The notes beneath the pieces are model-generated. The model did not search any database and had not been told where the DNA came from. It saw only the letters and a list, made by a program, of their open reading frames with translations. The position numbers and the translations under genes were made by a program. Below, in pieces: positions 1 through 7,999 of a stretch of 64,000 nucleotides of DNA. Source of the stretch: Microbacterium kyungheense (GTDB taxonomy: Bacteria > Actinomycetota > Actinomycetes > Actinomycetales > Microbacteriaceae); the NCBI RefSeq assembly GCF_006783905.1, contig NZ_VFPE01000001.1, positions 1,413,501 to 1,477,500 of the forward strand, given 5' to 3'. Numbering within the stretch: the stretch's first letter is position 1; each line of letters begins with the position of its first letter.

Positions 1-333
1 GCACTGCTCGACGAGCTTCGTGAGACCGCCGCCGCGCGGCTCGCCGCCAACGAGCAGACCCTCGCCGAGCTGCGCGCCGATCGCGGCTCCGACGTCGCCG
101 ACGACGAGCACGATCCCGAGGGCGTCACGCTGTCGGGCGAGTGGTCGCGTGCCGTCGCCTTCGCCGACGCCGAGCGACGCGAGCTCGCCGAGATCGACGA
201 GGCGGTCTCCCGCTGGGAGGCGGGGACGTACGGCGTGTGCGTCGACTGCGGCCGGGGCATCCCGATCGCGCGGCTGCGCGTGCGGCCGTTCGCGACCCGC
301 TGCGTCTCGTGCGCCGAGAAGGCGGGCGCCTGA
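1..333 (+). CDS. DksA/TraR-type C4 zinc-finger protein (5' end missing)
   Basis: The last 110 codons of a gene that begins before the window. The C-terminus carries a CVDC...CVSC four-cysteine zinc finger, preceded by an acidic helical stretch containing AEIDEAVSRWEAGTYGVC. This is the typical end of DksA/TraR family proteins, which in other bacteria reach into the RNA polymerase secondary channel or act as small zinc-finger regulators. The helical N-terminus is only partly present, so I cannot tell whether the acidic coiled-coil tip of true DksA exists. The stop codon directly abuts the ATG of the next gene, so the two are probably co-transcribed. The family is fairly sure; the role in this organism is not known. 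Confidence 0.85.
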   Translation, partial: ALLDELRETAAARLAANEQTLAELRADRGSDVADDEHDPEGVTLSGEWSRAVAFADAERRELAEIDEAVSRWEAGTYGVCVDCGRGIPIARLRVRPFATRCVSCAEKAGA

Positions 334-789
334 ATGTCCTTCGGCCCGGGTGCGCCGTCGGGCGCGGCTTCTGGCGCGCGATCAGGGCGGTTCGTGTCGC
401 CCGCGGCCGACGATCCGTGCCCGTGCGACAGCGGCGAGCGCTTCGACGGCTGCTGCGACCCGCTGCTGCGGGGGACGCCCGCGCCGACCGCCGAGAGGCT
501 GATGCGCTCCCGGTACACCGCGTTCGTCGTCGGGGACGACCGGTATCTCGCGGCGACGTGGCATCCGGGCACTCGTCCCGACGACCTCGAGCTCGACCCC
601 GTGCAGCGGTGGACGGGCCTGCAGGTCCTGGACGTCGAGGCCGGGACTGAGGGCGACACCCGCGGCGTCGTCGAGTTCCGGGCCGGATGGCGCCACGGCG
701 CCGACCGGGGCGTGCTGCACGAGCGCAGCCGCTTCGTGCGCCAGAGCGGACGCTGGTGGTACCTCGACGGACGGCTGGATCCGCAGTGA
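334..789 (+). CDS. YchJ family protein (UPF0225, SEC-C-like cysteine motif)
   Basis: A 151-residue protein. After a short low-complexity N-terminus it has a cysteine cluster CPCDSGERFDGCC (about residues 29-41), followed by the MRSRYTAFVVGDD stretch and a C-terminal RSGRWWYLDG segment. Together these define the YchJ/UPF0225 family. The cysteine motif resembles SEC-C zinc-binding motifs and the rest is NTF2-like; the biochemical role is not established. The ATG follows the TGA of the upstream zinc-finger gene with no gap, which suggests translational coupling. The length is normal for the family. Confidence 0.85.
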   Translation: MSFGPGAPSGAASGARSGRFVSPAADDPCPCDSGERFDGCCDPLLRGTPAPTAERLMRSRYTAFVVGDDRYLAATWHPGTRPDDLELDPVQRWTGLQVLDVEAGTEGDTRGVVEFRAGWRHGADRGVLHERSRFVRQSGRWWYLDGRLDPQ

Positions 790-815
790 CCGGCCCCCGT
801 GGACCCGGCCGCCGC

Positions 816-821
816 TAGCGT
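816..821 (+). promoter_or_regulatory. -10 hexamer TAGCGT, near-leaderless promoter
   Basis: TAGCGT ends seven bases before the ATG at 829, so transcription would begin at or next to the start codon. No ribosome-binding site lies between, which fits a leaderless message. No convincing -35 box is visible. Confidence 0.5.
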
Positions 822-828
822 GAGATCC

Positions 829-1605
829 ATGACGACTCAGGCTGACAAAGCACAGACCCTCGCGCGCCTCCACGCCGCCCCCGAGATCCTCCGCGTCGTG
901 AACGTGTGGGATGCGGTGTCGGCGCGCACCGTCGCCGCGCTTCCCGAGACGCGGGCGATCGCGACTGCCGGACACTCGATCGCCGCGTCGTTCGGCTACC
1001 CCGACGGCGGGATCCCGCTGGAGCTGACCCTCGACATGCTCGGGCGCATCGTCGAGGCGGTCGGCGACCTCCCGGTCAGCGCCGACCTCGACGCAGGCTA
1101 CGGCGACGCGGGCGAGACCGTCCGCCGGGCCATCGGCAAGGGCGTGGTCGGCGCCAACGTCGAGGACCGCCTCCGTCCGCTGGACGAGGCGGTCGCCGCC
1201 GTCGAGGCCATCGTGGCCGCAGGCGCCGCCGAGGGCGTCCCGTTCGTCCTCAACGCGCGCACCGATGCGTTCGTCCGCGCCGGTGACCGCCCCGTCGAGG
1301 AGTCGATCGCGGATGCCGTGGAGCGCGGCCGTGCGTACCTCGCGGCGGGCGCCGACCTGGTGTTCGTGCCCGGCATCCTCGATGCCGAGGTGACGCGCCG
1401 CCTGGTCGAGGGCATCGGCGAGCGCAAGATCAGCGTGATCGGCCTGCCCGGCGCCCTGTCGTCGGTGGAGTACGAGGCGCTCGGTGCAGCCCGCATCTCG
1501 TACGGCCCCATGACGCAGCGCGTCGCGCTCACCGCGCTGCAGGATGCCGCGGCCGACCTGTACGCCGGGGGAGTCCTTCCCGCCGGCACCCGCGCCCTCA
1601 ACTGA
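829..1605 (+). CDS. Isocitrate lyase/PEP mutase superfamily protein
   Basis: A 258-residue protein of the isocitrate lyase/phosphoenolpyruvate mutase superfamily, TIM-barrel enzymes that make or break C-C or P-C bonds on 2-oxo acids using Mg2+. Visible signs are NVWDAVSARTVAAL near the N-terminus, the metal-site segment VSADLDAGYGDAGETVRRAI, GANVEDR, and FVLNARTDAF. The true substrate (methylisocitrate, oxaloacetate, carboxy-PEP or another) cannot be read from the sequence. I chose the ATG at 829 over a GTG at 799 because a -10 hexamer lies just upstream of 829. The gene stands alone and is followed by a hairpin. Confidence 0.85.
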   Translation: MTTQADKAQTLARLHAAPEILRVVNVWDAVSARTVAALPETRAIATAGHSIAASFGYPDGGIPLELTLDMLGRIVEAVGDLPVSADLDAGYGDAGETVRRAIGKGVVGANVEDRLRPLDEAVAAVEAIVAAGAAEGVPFVLNARTDAFVRAGDRPVEESIADAVERGRAYLAAGADLVFVPGILDAEVTRRLVEGIGERKISVIGLPGALSSVEYEALGAARISYGPMTQRVALTALQDAAADLYAGGVLPAGTRALN

Positions 1606-1616
1606 GGCCCGTCGTC

Positions 1617-1649
1617 GGCCGGCCCGCGGGGAATCCCGGCGGGCCGGCC
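1617..1649 (+). terminator. Strong GC hairpin after the PEP mutase-like gene
   Basis: An 11-bp perfect inverted repeat (ggccggcccgc / gcgggccggcc) encloses a smaller ggg/ccc stem. It lies 12 bases after the stop codon and is followed by a T-poor stretch, so it is a GC hairpin rather than a textbook U-tract terminator. Confidence 0.6.
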
Positions 1650-1664
1650 GCTGTTGTCGCACAC

Positions 1665-2765
1665 ATGGAGCCCGTACCCGTCGACGTCGTCGTGATCGGG
1701 GCCGGGCAGGCGGGGCTGTCGGCCGCGTACCACCTGCAGCGCCGCGGATTCTCGCCGCTGCGGGCCGGAGGCGGTGCATCGACGTATGTCGTGCTCGATG
1801 CGAACGAGGCGCCGGGCGGAGCCTGGCAGCACCGCTGGGCGTCGCTGCGGATGGCGACGGTCAACGGCATCCACGAGCTGCCGGGTCATGCCGTGCCGCC
1901 GGCCGACCCCGCCGCAGCCAGCCGCGACGTGCTGCCGGCGTACTTCGCCGACTATGAGGAGCGGTTCGGACTGGATGTCCGGCGCCCGGTGCGGATCACG
2001 GCGGTGCGTCGTGCCGACGTCGACCCGCGCGGGCGACTGCTCGTCGAGTCGGACAGCGGCGCGTGGGCGGCTCGGTATGTGATCAACGCCACCGGCACGT
2101 GGACCCGCCCGTTCTGGCCGCGGTATCCCGGCCAGGAGCGCTTCCGCGGGCGGCAGCTTCACGTCGCCGACTACGTGTCCGCCGACGAGTTCGCCGGCCG
2201 GCGCGTCGTGATCGTCGGGGCGGGGATCTCTGCCGTGCAGCTGCTCGACGAGATCTCTCACGTCGCCGACACGTTCTGGGTGACCCGCCGCGAGCCGGAC
2301 TGGCAGGACGACGAGTTCGATGTGCCGGCACGCGTGGCCGCCATCGCCGGGGTCGAGGACCGGGTGCGCCGCGGCCTGCCGCCCGGCAGTGTCATCGCGG
2401 TGACCGGCATGCACTGGACGCCGTGGGCGCGCGCCGCGCAGGCGCGGGGGGTGCTGGTGCGGCATCCCATGTTCTCGTCGATCGAGGAGGACGGCGTCCG
2501 GATGCCGGACGGATCGTTCGAGCCGGCCGACGTCATCCTGTGGGCCACCGGCTTCCGCCCTGCGCTCGACCATCTGGCGCCGCTGCGCCTGCGGACGCCG
2601 GAGGGCGGGTTCCGGGTCGAGAACGGACGCTCGATCGACGAGCCGAGACTGTTCCTCATCGGATACGGGCCGTCGCAGTCGACGGTGGGGGCCAACCGAG
2701 CGGGACGCGACGCCGTGCGCGCGATCGTCGCGGACGACGCGGTCGACGGCGCGCTGGTCGCCTGA
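1665..2765 (+). CDS. FAD-dependent flavoprotein monooxygenase (CzcO-like)
   Basis: A 366-residue flavoprotein. The N-terminus VDVVVIGAGQAGLSAAYHLQ is a dinucleotide-binding fold with GAGQAG at about residues 12-17 for FAD. A second Rossmann motif, VVIVGAGISAVQ, near residue 185 should bind NADPH, and LWATGFRP near residue 294 is the ATG-type motif of flavin-containing and Baeyer-Villiger-like monooxygenases. The protein is shorter than classical FMOs (about 450 residues), matching the CzcO/YpdA-like group. An insert at about residues 33-43 (RAGGGASTYVV) separates the first strand pair. The substrate is unknown. The gene probably has its own promoter after the hairpin. Confidence 0.85.
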   Translation: MEPVPVDVVVIGAGQAGLSAAYHLQRRGFSPLRAGGGASTYVVLDANEAPGGAWQHRWASLRMATVNGIHELPGHAVPPADPAAASRDVLPAYFADYEERFGLDVRRPVRITAVRRADVDPRGRLLVESDSGAWAARYVINATGTWTRPFWPRYPGQERFRGRQLHVADYVSADEFAGRRVVIVGAGISAVQLLDEISHVADTFWVTRREPDWQDDEFDVPARVAAIAGVEDRVRRGLPPGSVIAVTGMHWTPWARAAQARGVLVRHPMFSSIEEDGVRMPDGSFEPADVILWATGFRPALDHLAPLRLRTPEGGFRVENGRSIDEPRLFLIGYGPSQSTVGANRAGRDAVRAIVADDAVDGALVA

Positions 2766-2812
2766 CGAATGCACCCGACTCGCGTAGCGTGTGACGAAAG
2801 ACGGAGGACGAC

Positions 2813-3454
2813 ATGGCTCGCATCCTGATCTTCGGCGGACACGGCCGCATCGCCCTGCTCCTGGAGCCCCTGCTCGTGGCGCAGGGACACACGGTCACCG
2901 CCGTGATCCGCAATGCCGCGCACGAGGACGAGGTGGCCGCCACCGGCGCACAGCCCCTCGTCGCCGACGTCGAGAGGCTCGACGTGGGCCAGCTCGAGAA
3001 CATCGTGGCCGGCAACGACGTGGTCGTCTGGTCGGCGGGCGCCGGCGGCGGCGACCCCGCCCGCACGTACGCCGTCGATCGCGACGCGGCCATCCGCTCG
3101 ATGGACGCCGCGGCGGCCGCCGGGGTCCTGCGGTACGTCATGGTCTCGTGGATCGGCTCGCGCGCCGAGCACGGCATCGACCGTGACGACGCGTTCTTCC
3201 CCTACGCCGACGCGAAGTGGGCGGCCGACGCCCACCTTGCGGCGAGCGACCTCGACTGGACGATCCTGGCGCCGGGCACCCTCACGTTCGAGCCGCCCAC
3301 CGGCCGCATCGCACTGGACCCCGCCGGCAGCGGCGCCGTGCCGCGTGCCGACGTCGCGGAGGTCATCGCGGCCGCCATCGCGGACGACGCCACGATCGCG
3401 CGCACCATCCGCTTCGGCGGAGGGGACGAGGTCATCGGGCACGCGATCGCCTGA
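2813..3454 (+). CDS. NAD(P)-binding SDR/NmrA-like protein
   Basis: A 213-residue atypical short-chain dehydrogenase-like protein (NAD(P)H-binding, YhfK/NmrA type). It opens with ARILIFGGHGRIALLLEPLL, where GGHGRIA fills the GxxGxxG dinucleotide loop, and contains YADAKWAADAHLAASDLDWT with the conserved Tyr-x-x-x-Lys spacing, then a C-terminal RADVAEVIAAAI. Proteins of this type reduce NAD(P)-linked substrates or act as redox sensors; the role here is unassigned. The ATG follows a clear GGAGGA ribosome-binding site. Confidence 0.85.
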   Translation: MARILIFGGHGRIALLLEPLLVAQGHTVTAVIRNAAHEDEVAATGAQPLVADVERLDVGQLENIVAGNDVVVWSAGAGGGDPARTYAVDRDAAIRSMDAAAAAGVLRYVMVSWIGSRAEHGIDRDDAFFPYADAKWAADAHLAASDLDWTILAPGTLTFEPPTGRIALDPAGSGAVPRADVAEVIAAAIADDATIARTIRFGGGDEVIGHAIA

Positions 3455-3469
3455 CCGCGCTCACACGCC

Positions 3470-3475
3470 TAGGCT
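3470..3475 (+). promoter_or_regulatory. -10 hexamer TAGGCT, leaderless promoter
   Basis: TAGGCT ends exactly six bases before the ATG at 3482, leaving no room for a leader or ribosome-binding site. The alcohol dehydrogenase message is therefore predicted to be leaderless. Confidence 0.6.
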
Positions 3476-3481
3476 CGGACC

Positions 3482-4531
3482 ATGCTCGCCACCGTCATCC
3501 ACGCCGCCCGTGACATCCGCGTCGAGGACGTGCCCGACCCTGTCCTGTCGACGGGCGCCGACGCGATCGTCCGCGTCGTCGCCGCCTGCGTCTGCGGCTC
3601 CGACCTGTGGCCGTACCGCGGTGTGACGCCGACCAGGCAGCCGCACCGCATCGGACATGAGTTCGTGGGCGTCGTCGAAGCGGTCGGCCCCGATGTGCGG
3701 TCGGTGCATGCCGGCGACTTCGTGATCGCGCCGTTCTACGTGTGCGACGGCACGTGCGTGAACTGCCGCAACGGCGTGAGCACGTCGTGCCTGCACGGCG
3801 GATGGTGGGGGAGCGGCGACCGCTTCGGCGGGTTCGCCGACGGCGGGCAGGGCGAGCGGGTGCGCGTCCCGCTGGCCGACGGCACGCTCGCGGTCGTGCC
3901 GGGGCCGGTGTCCGAAGACGAGATCCCCGGCCTGCTGACCCTCAGCGACGTCATGGGCACGGGACACCACGCGGCCGTCTCGGCCGGCGTTTCACCAGGG
4001 GACGCGGTCGCGGTCGTCGGCGACGGCGCCGTGGGGCTGTGCGCGATCATCGCGGCCAAGCGCCTGGGCGCGACGACGATCATCGCGATGTCGCGGCACC
4101 CGCAGCGGCAGTCGCTCGCCCGCGAGTTCGGCGCGACGCACGTCGTCGAGGAGCGCGGCGACGCCGGGGTCGAGGCGGTGCGGGCGCTCACCGGAGGCAT
4201 CGGCGCCGACCGCGTGCTCGAGTGCGTCGGCACGAAGGAGTCCATGGACCAGGCGCTGCGCTCGACGCGCCCGGGCGGCATGGTGGGCTACGTCGGCGTG
4301 CCCAACGGCGGCCCGGAGCTGCCGGTGCGCCAGATGTTCGATCGCAACGTCGGCGTCAACGGCGGTGTCGCCCCTGTGCGCGGGTACATCGAGGAGCTGC
4401 TGCCCGATGTGCGGTCAGGCGCGATCCGCCCCGGCCGCGTGTTCGACCTCGAACTGCCGCTGCGCGATGCCGCAGAGGCCTATGCTGCGATGGACGAGCG
4501 CCGCGCGACCAAGGTGCTGCTGCGGCCCTGA
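3482..4531 (+). CDS. Zinc-dependent medium-chain alcohol dehydrogenase
   Basis: A 349-residue medium-chain dehydrogenase. The catalytic zinc site is seen in CVCGSDLWPYRG and GHEFVGVVEAVG, and the structural zinc lobe in CDGTCVNCRNGVSTSC. The Rossmann motif VGDGAVGLCAI lies near residue 178. Such enzymes interconvert alcohols and aldehydes or ketones with NAD(P). The substrate is not determined by these motifs; the overall pattern is closest to the threonine dehydrogenase/sorbitol dehydrogenase-like ADHs common in actinobacteria. It follows two other probable oxidoreductase genes but has its own leaderless promoter. Confidence 0.88.
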   Translation: MLATVIHAARDIRVEDVPDPVLSTGADAIVRVVAACVCGSDLWPYRGVTPTRQPHRIGHEFVGVVEAVGPDVRSVHAGDFVIAPFYVCDGTCVNCRNGVSTSCLHGGWWGSGDRFGGFADGGQGERVRVPLADGTLAVVPGPVSEDEIPGLLTLSDVMGTGHHAAVSAGVSPGDAVAVVGDGAVGLCAIIAAKRLGATTIIAMSRHPQRQSLAREFGATHVVEERGDAGVEAVRALTGGIGADRVLECVGTKESMDQALRSTRPGGMVGYVGVPNGGPELPVRQMFDRNVGVNGGVAPVRGYIEELLPDVRSGAIRPGRVFDLELPLRDAAEAYAAMDERRATKVLLRP

Positions 4532-4646
4532 CCGGCTGCCGCGGCATCGTTCGGCCCGGGATCCCGCGGCGATCGGCGACGCGCCCGCGCGCCTGCGCGT
4601 GTGCGGCCGCGTGTGCGGTAGAACAGCAGAAGTCGAAGGGACCCCC

Positions 4647-4814
4647 GTGAAGATCGTCAAGCGCATCATTCTGGTGCTCGTCATCGCGTTCGCGGCGTTC
4701 TACCTCATCACCCGTCCGCAGGATGCCGCCAACGCGGTGCAGGGCGCCATCAACGCCGTCGTGGGCGCTGTCATGGCCGTCGTCGACTTCTTCGTGGCTC
4801 TCGCCGCGGGGTGA
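4647..4814 (+). CDS. 55-residue single-span membrane peptide
   Basis: A small open frame starting at GTG 4647 after the purine-rich gtcgaaggg. A basic N-terminus (VKIVKR) leads into a hydrophobic span IILVLVIAFAAFYLI, then an amphipathic stretch NAVQGAINAVVGAVMAVVDF that could be a second membrane-associated helix. I do not recognise a named family. Its stop overlaps the GTG of the PH-domain membrane protein (GTGA), so the two are translationally coupled and probably work together at the membrane. Confidence 0.6.
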   Translation: MKIVKRIILVLVIAFAAFYLITRPQDAANAVQGAINAVVGAVMAVVDFFVALAAG

Positions 4815-5584
4815 GCGTGTTCGATCCACGGATCGACAAGCACCTGATCTCGGATCAGGGGGAGTACGTCGTCGACGAGGTGCGCAAGCACTGGGCAGCC
4901 ACCGTCTCGGCCGTGCTCGAACTGCTGGGCGGCTTCGTCGTCTTCCTGCTCGCCTTCGTGATGCCGCAGGTCTGGTGGCTCCCCACCCTCGTGGGTGCCG
5001 CGATCGGCGTGCACGCGATCTGGCGCATCTTCGAGCAGCGCATGGACCGGTTCGTCATCACCAATATGCGCGTGTTCCGCGTCCACGGGATCCTGTCGCA
5101 GCGCATCGCGACGATGCCGCTCGCCCGCATCCTCGACATCTCGGTCTACAAGCCGCTCATCGGCCGCGTCTTCGGCTACGGCCACTTCGTGTTCGAATCG
5201 GCTGCGCAGGAGCAGGGGCTCCGCGAGATCCGCTACGTGGGGGATCCCGACTCCCGCGGACTCACCATCCAGCGCGTGATCGCGCAGGCGGGCCTGCGCG
5301 GCGCAGCCGGCCGCGGCGACCCGACGATGATCCCGTCGCCGGTGCAGCCGCCGCCGGCAGAGGCGGCGGCATCCCGGGCTGAGCCGGCGTACGACGAGAC
5401 CCACGTGACCGCGCCCGTGCCCGCCTTCGAGCCGGGCGGTCCGTCGACGGGGTGGGACTGGCTCGCGGACGCTCAGCGCCGCGAGGACGAGCGGCTCGCG
5501 CAGCTGCGCGGCGAACCCTCCGGCCGGCCCGCGCGGTTCGATCCGGACCGCACGAACACCGCCCCGATCGACCTGCCGCGGTGA
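4811..5584 (+). CDS. PH-domain membrane protein (bPH2/YdbT-like)
   Basis: A 257-residue protein with two adjacent transmembrane helices (about residues 35-75, containing LGGFVVFLLAFVM). A bacterial PH-like domain follows, recognised from RFVITNMRVFRVHGILSQ and the segment ATMPLARILDISVYKPLIG. The last 90 residues are a polar Pro/Ala-rich cytoplasmic tail. Bacterial PH proteins of this kind sit in the membrane and may bind partners or lipids; none is well characterised in actinobacteria. The GTG start overlaps the stop of the upstream 55-residue peptide. Confidence 0.8.
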   Translation: MSVFDPRIDKHLISDQGEYVVDEVRKHWAATVSAVLELLGGFVVFLLAFVMPQVWWLPTLVGAAIGVHAIWRIFEQRMDRFVITNMRVFRVHGILSQRIATMPLARILDISVYKPLIGRVFGYGHFVFESAAQEQGLREIRYVGDPDSRGLTIQRVIAQAGLRGAAGRGDPTMIPSPVQPPPAEAAASRAEPAYDETHVTAPVPAFEPGGPSTGWDWLADAQRREDERLAQLRGEPSGRPARFDPDRTNTAPIDLPR

Positions 5585-5628
5585 CGTCTGAGGCCCTTTC
5601 GGGAACATCGCGGGCGACCCTCGCGTTC

Positions 5629-5637
5629 TGATACCCT
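5629..5637 (+). promoter_or_regulatory. Possible extended -10 (TGATACCCT) upstream of rpsA
   Basis: The 246-base gap before rpsA holds TGATACCCT, an extended -10 form, which would give an untranslated leader of nearly 190 bases. The leader includes a small gtggc/gccac hairpin near 5649-5664. A long leader is common for ribosomal protein genes, but no known regulatory RNA motif is recognised. Confidence 0.35.
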
Positions 5638-5830
5638 GGAGTGTCACTCGTGTGGCTGTTTCGCCACGCCTGGAGCCGATCACGGCCTGGGACGCACCCT
5701 TTCCGGGGCATGAGGGGCATCGCAATGAAATCCGCTTCGCTTCGGTCTGAGGCATCCGTTCGCGTCCGCGCGTCGGAGGCCGCTGAGGACCGGGGCCCGA
5801 CATCCCAACCCAACAAGGACAACCCACTAC

Positions 5831-7279
5831 ATGACTAGCGCAACGACCGCCACGGCCACCAAGCAGGTCGCGATCAATGACATCGGCTCTGCTGAGGACT
5901 TCCTGGCCGCGGTCGAGAAGACCCTCAAGTTCTTCAACGACGGCGACCTCATCGAAGGCACCGTGGTGAAGATCGACCGCGACGAGGTCCTCCTCGACGT
6001 GGGCTACAAGACCGAGGGTGTCATCCCCTCGCGCGAGCTCTCCATCAAGCACGACGTCGACCCCAACGAGGTCGTCAAGGTCGGCGACGAGGTCGAAGCC
6101 CTCGTTCTCCAGAAGGAGGACAAGGAAGGCCGCCTCATCCTCTCCAAGAAGCGCGCACAGTACGAGCGCGCGTGGGGCGACGTCGAGAAGATCAAGGAGA
6201 ACGACGGTGTCGTCACCGGTTCCGTGATCGAGGTCGTCAAGGGTGGCCTCATCGTCGACATCGGCCTCCGTGGCTTCCTCCCGGCCTCGCTCATCGAGCT
6301 GCGCCGCGTCCGCGACCTCACGCCGTACCTCGGCCAGGAGATCGAGGCGAAGATCCTCGAGCTCGACAAGAACCGCAACAACGTCGTGCTCTCGCGCCGC
6401 GCCCTGCTCGAGCAGACGCAGTCCGAGTCGCGCACCACGTTCCTCAACAACCTCCACAAGGGCCAGGTCCGCAAGGGCACGGTCTCGTCGATCGTCAACT
6501 TCGGTGCGTTCGTCGACCTCGGTGGCGTCGACGGTCTCGTCCACGTCTCGGAGCTCTCGTGGAAGCACATCGAGCACGCGTCCGAGGTCGTCGAGGTCGG
6601 CCAGGAGGTCACCGTCGAGATCCTCGAGGTGGACCTCGACCGCGAGCGCGTCTCGCTGTCGCTGAAGGCGACGCAGGAGGACCCGTGGCAGGTCTTCGCC
6701 CGCACCCACGCGATCGGTCAGGTCGCGCCGGGCAAGGTCACCAAGCTCGTTCCGTTCGGTGCGTTCGTGCGCGTCGCGGACGGCATCGAGGGCCTCGTGC
6801 ACATCTCGGAGCTGTCGGGCAAGCACGTCGAGCTCGCCGAGCAGGTCGTGTCGGTCGGCGAAGAGGTCTTCGTCAAGATCATCGACATCGACCTCGAGCG
6901 TCGCCGCATCTCGCTCTCGCTCAAGCAGGCGAACGAGTCGGTCGACCCCTACGGCACCGAGTTCGACCCGGCCCTCTACGGCATGGTCACCGAGTACGAC
7001 GAGAACGGGGAGTACAAGTACCCCGAGGGCTTCGACTCCGAGACCAACCAGTGGAAGGAAGGCTTCGACGAGCAGCGCGAGAAGTGGGAGCAGGAGTACG
7101 CCGCCGCCCACGCTCGCTGGGAGGCCCACAAGGCTGCCGTCGTCAAGGCCCTCGAGGCCGAGGCCGCCGCTCCGGTGGAGACCGGCTCGTCCTCGTACTC
7201 GTCCGACAGCGGTCCCGTGGGCACGCTCGCGGACGACGAGGCCCTCGCCGCTCTGCGCGAGAAGCTCTCGGGTCGCTGA
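5831..7279 (+). CDS. rpsA: 30S ribosomal protein S1
   Basis: A 482-residue protein with four S1 RNA-binding domains, the usual number in actinobacteria (proteobacterial S1 has six). They begin near LIEGTVVKIDRDEVLLDVGY, GVVTGSVIEVVKGGLIVDIG, GTVSSIVNFGAFVDLGGVDG and GKVTKLVPFGAFVRVADGIE. The C-terminal 110 residues are an acidic and Ser-rich tail. S1 binds mRNA at the 30S platform and helps initiation. The ATG has only a weak AAGGA 11 bases upstream. Codon use is strongly biased towards C-ending codons, as expected for a highly expressed gene. A strong terminator follows. Confidence 0.97.
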   Translation: MTSATTATATKQVAINDIGSAEDFLAAVEKTLKFFNDGDLIEGTVVKIDRDEVLLDVGYKTEGVIPSRELSIKHDVDPNEVVKVGDEVEALVLQKEDKEGRLILSKKRAQYERAWGDVEKIKENDGVVTGSVIEVVKGGLIVDIGLRGFLPASLIELRRVRDLTPYLGQEIEAKILELDKNRNNVVLSRRALLEQTQSESRTTFLNNLHKGQVRKGTVSSIVNFGAFVDLGGVDGLVHVSELSWKHIEHASEVVEVGQEVTVEILEVDLDRERVSLSLKATQEDPWQVFARTHAIGQVAPGKVTKLVPFGAFVRVADGIEGLVHISELSGKHVELAEQVVSVGEEVFVKIIDIDLERRRISLSLKQANESVDPYGTEFDPALYGMVTEYDENGEYKYPEGFDSETNQWKEGFDEQREKWEQEYAAAHARWEAHKAAVVKALEAEAAAPVETGSSSYSSDSGPVGTLADDEALAALREKLSGR

Positions 7280-7320
7280 TCGAAGAGCTGACGCTCGCGG
7301 TTCGCTGAACCGTCTGGTCC

Positions 7321-7356
7321 GGAAGGGGCCGTCGCCGAAAGGCGGCGGCCCCTTCC
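7321..7356 (+). terminator. Rho-independent-like terminator of rpsA
   Basis: A 16-bp stem (ggaaggggccgtcgcc / ggcggcggccccttcc, one G-U pair) with a GAAA tetraloop lies 42 bases after the rpsA stop. The T-tract after it is poor, as is usual in high-GC actinobacteria. Confidence 0.8.
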
Positions 7357-7384
7357 GCGTTCTCGCGATGTCGGAGGGGCCGGG

Positions 7385-7390
7385 TACCGT
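7385..7390 (+). promoter_or_regulatory. -10 hexamer TACCGT, leaderless promoter
   Basis: TACCGT ends six bases before the GTG at 7397. This supports that GTG as both the transcription and translation start of the GIY-YIG-like gene. Confidence 0.5.
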
Positions 7391-7396
7391 CGCGAT

Positions 7397-7963
7397 GTGC
7401 CTGTGAGACCTGTCGCGTCGCGCTGCCTGATGGACGAGGGATGCCGCGGCCCGGTGCCGTCCGGTGCGCCCGTGCCGCTGTGCGAGCGCCATCTCGCTGC
7501 CGTCGTCGAGTGGGGCGAGGCGGCGTATGGCGTGACCGACACGCTGCCGTCTCCGTGCCGGCTGTGCGGGTCGCGGCTCGGCGTGCACTACCCGTCGGGG
7601 TGGCTGTGCGCCGTCTGCGAGTGGCGCCATGGCGAGGTCCCCGACGCCGAGATCGCGCCGCCGCGCGTCGACGTCGTCTACTACCTTCGGTACGCCGACC
7701 GCATCAAGATCGGCACGACGGGCAATCCTCGTCAGCGCTTCGCCGCCATCTGGCACGACGAGCTGCTGGCGTTCGAGCGCGGCGGACGCGCGGTCGAGCG
7801 GGCCCGGCATGCGCAGTTCGCCGCCGACCGGCATCCCGGAACCGAGTGGTTCCGCATCTCCGAGCCGCTCGCCGCGCACGTCGCGGTGCTGGCCGTCGGG
7901 GTCGACGACCCCTGGGCGCTGCACGCCCGCTGGATCAGCGAGGCCGTCGCGTCGCGGCTGTGA
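7397..7963 (+). CDS. GIY-YIG nuclease-like protein (T5orf172/Mug113 type) with N-terminal zinc ribbon
   Basis: A 188-residue protein. The N-terminal half contains paired cysteines (CRGP...CERH, then CRLCGSRLGVHY and CAVCEW), resembling a zinc ribbon. The C-terminal half has VVYYLRYADRIKIGTTGNPR, AVERARHAQF and GTEWFRIS, the degenerate GIY-YIG pattern of T5orf172/Mug113 domains, including the conserved Lys-x-Gly and the Glu/His helix. Such domains are often phage-linked, but these proteins are also chromosomal in Microbacteriaceae. Whether it cuts DNA is unknown. Start chosen from the -10 spacing. Confidence 0.7.
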   Translation: MPVRPVASRCLMDEGCRGPVPSGAPVPLCERHLAAVVEWGEAAYGVTDTLPSPCRLCGSRLGVHYPSGWLCAVCEWRHGEVPDAEIAPPRVDVVYYLRYADRIKIGTTGNPRQRFAAIWHDELLAFERGGRAVERARHAQFAADRHPGTEWFRISEPLAAHVAVLAVGVDDPWALHARWISEAVASRL

Positions 7964-7974
7964 CCTGCATTGGT

Positions 7975-7997
7975 GGATGCCGTGGGTCGCGGCATCC
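7975..7997. repeat. GGATGCCG...CGGCATCC inverted repeat
   Basis: An 8-bp perfect inverted repeat (ggatgccg / cggcatcc, 7-base loop). It sits 12 bases after the GIY-YIG-like gene and just upstream of the -10 of the histidine kinase, so it overlaps the place where a -35 box would be. It could be a weak terminator, an operator, or a pair of the genome-wide GGATGCC word. Confidence 0.5.
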
Positions 7998-7999
7998 AT

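Noticed and set aside
1098..2774. A 558-codon minus-strand open frame over the PEP mutase-like and flavoprotein genes
   Set aside because: Both plus-strand genes have clear motifs and starts; the antisense protein has none.
5641..5838. A 65-codon frame just upstream of rpsA, overlapping its start
   Set aside because: It lies in the expected untranslated leader, has a Ser/Arg-rich composition and no ribosome-binding site. A leader peptide cannot be excluded but is not supported.
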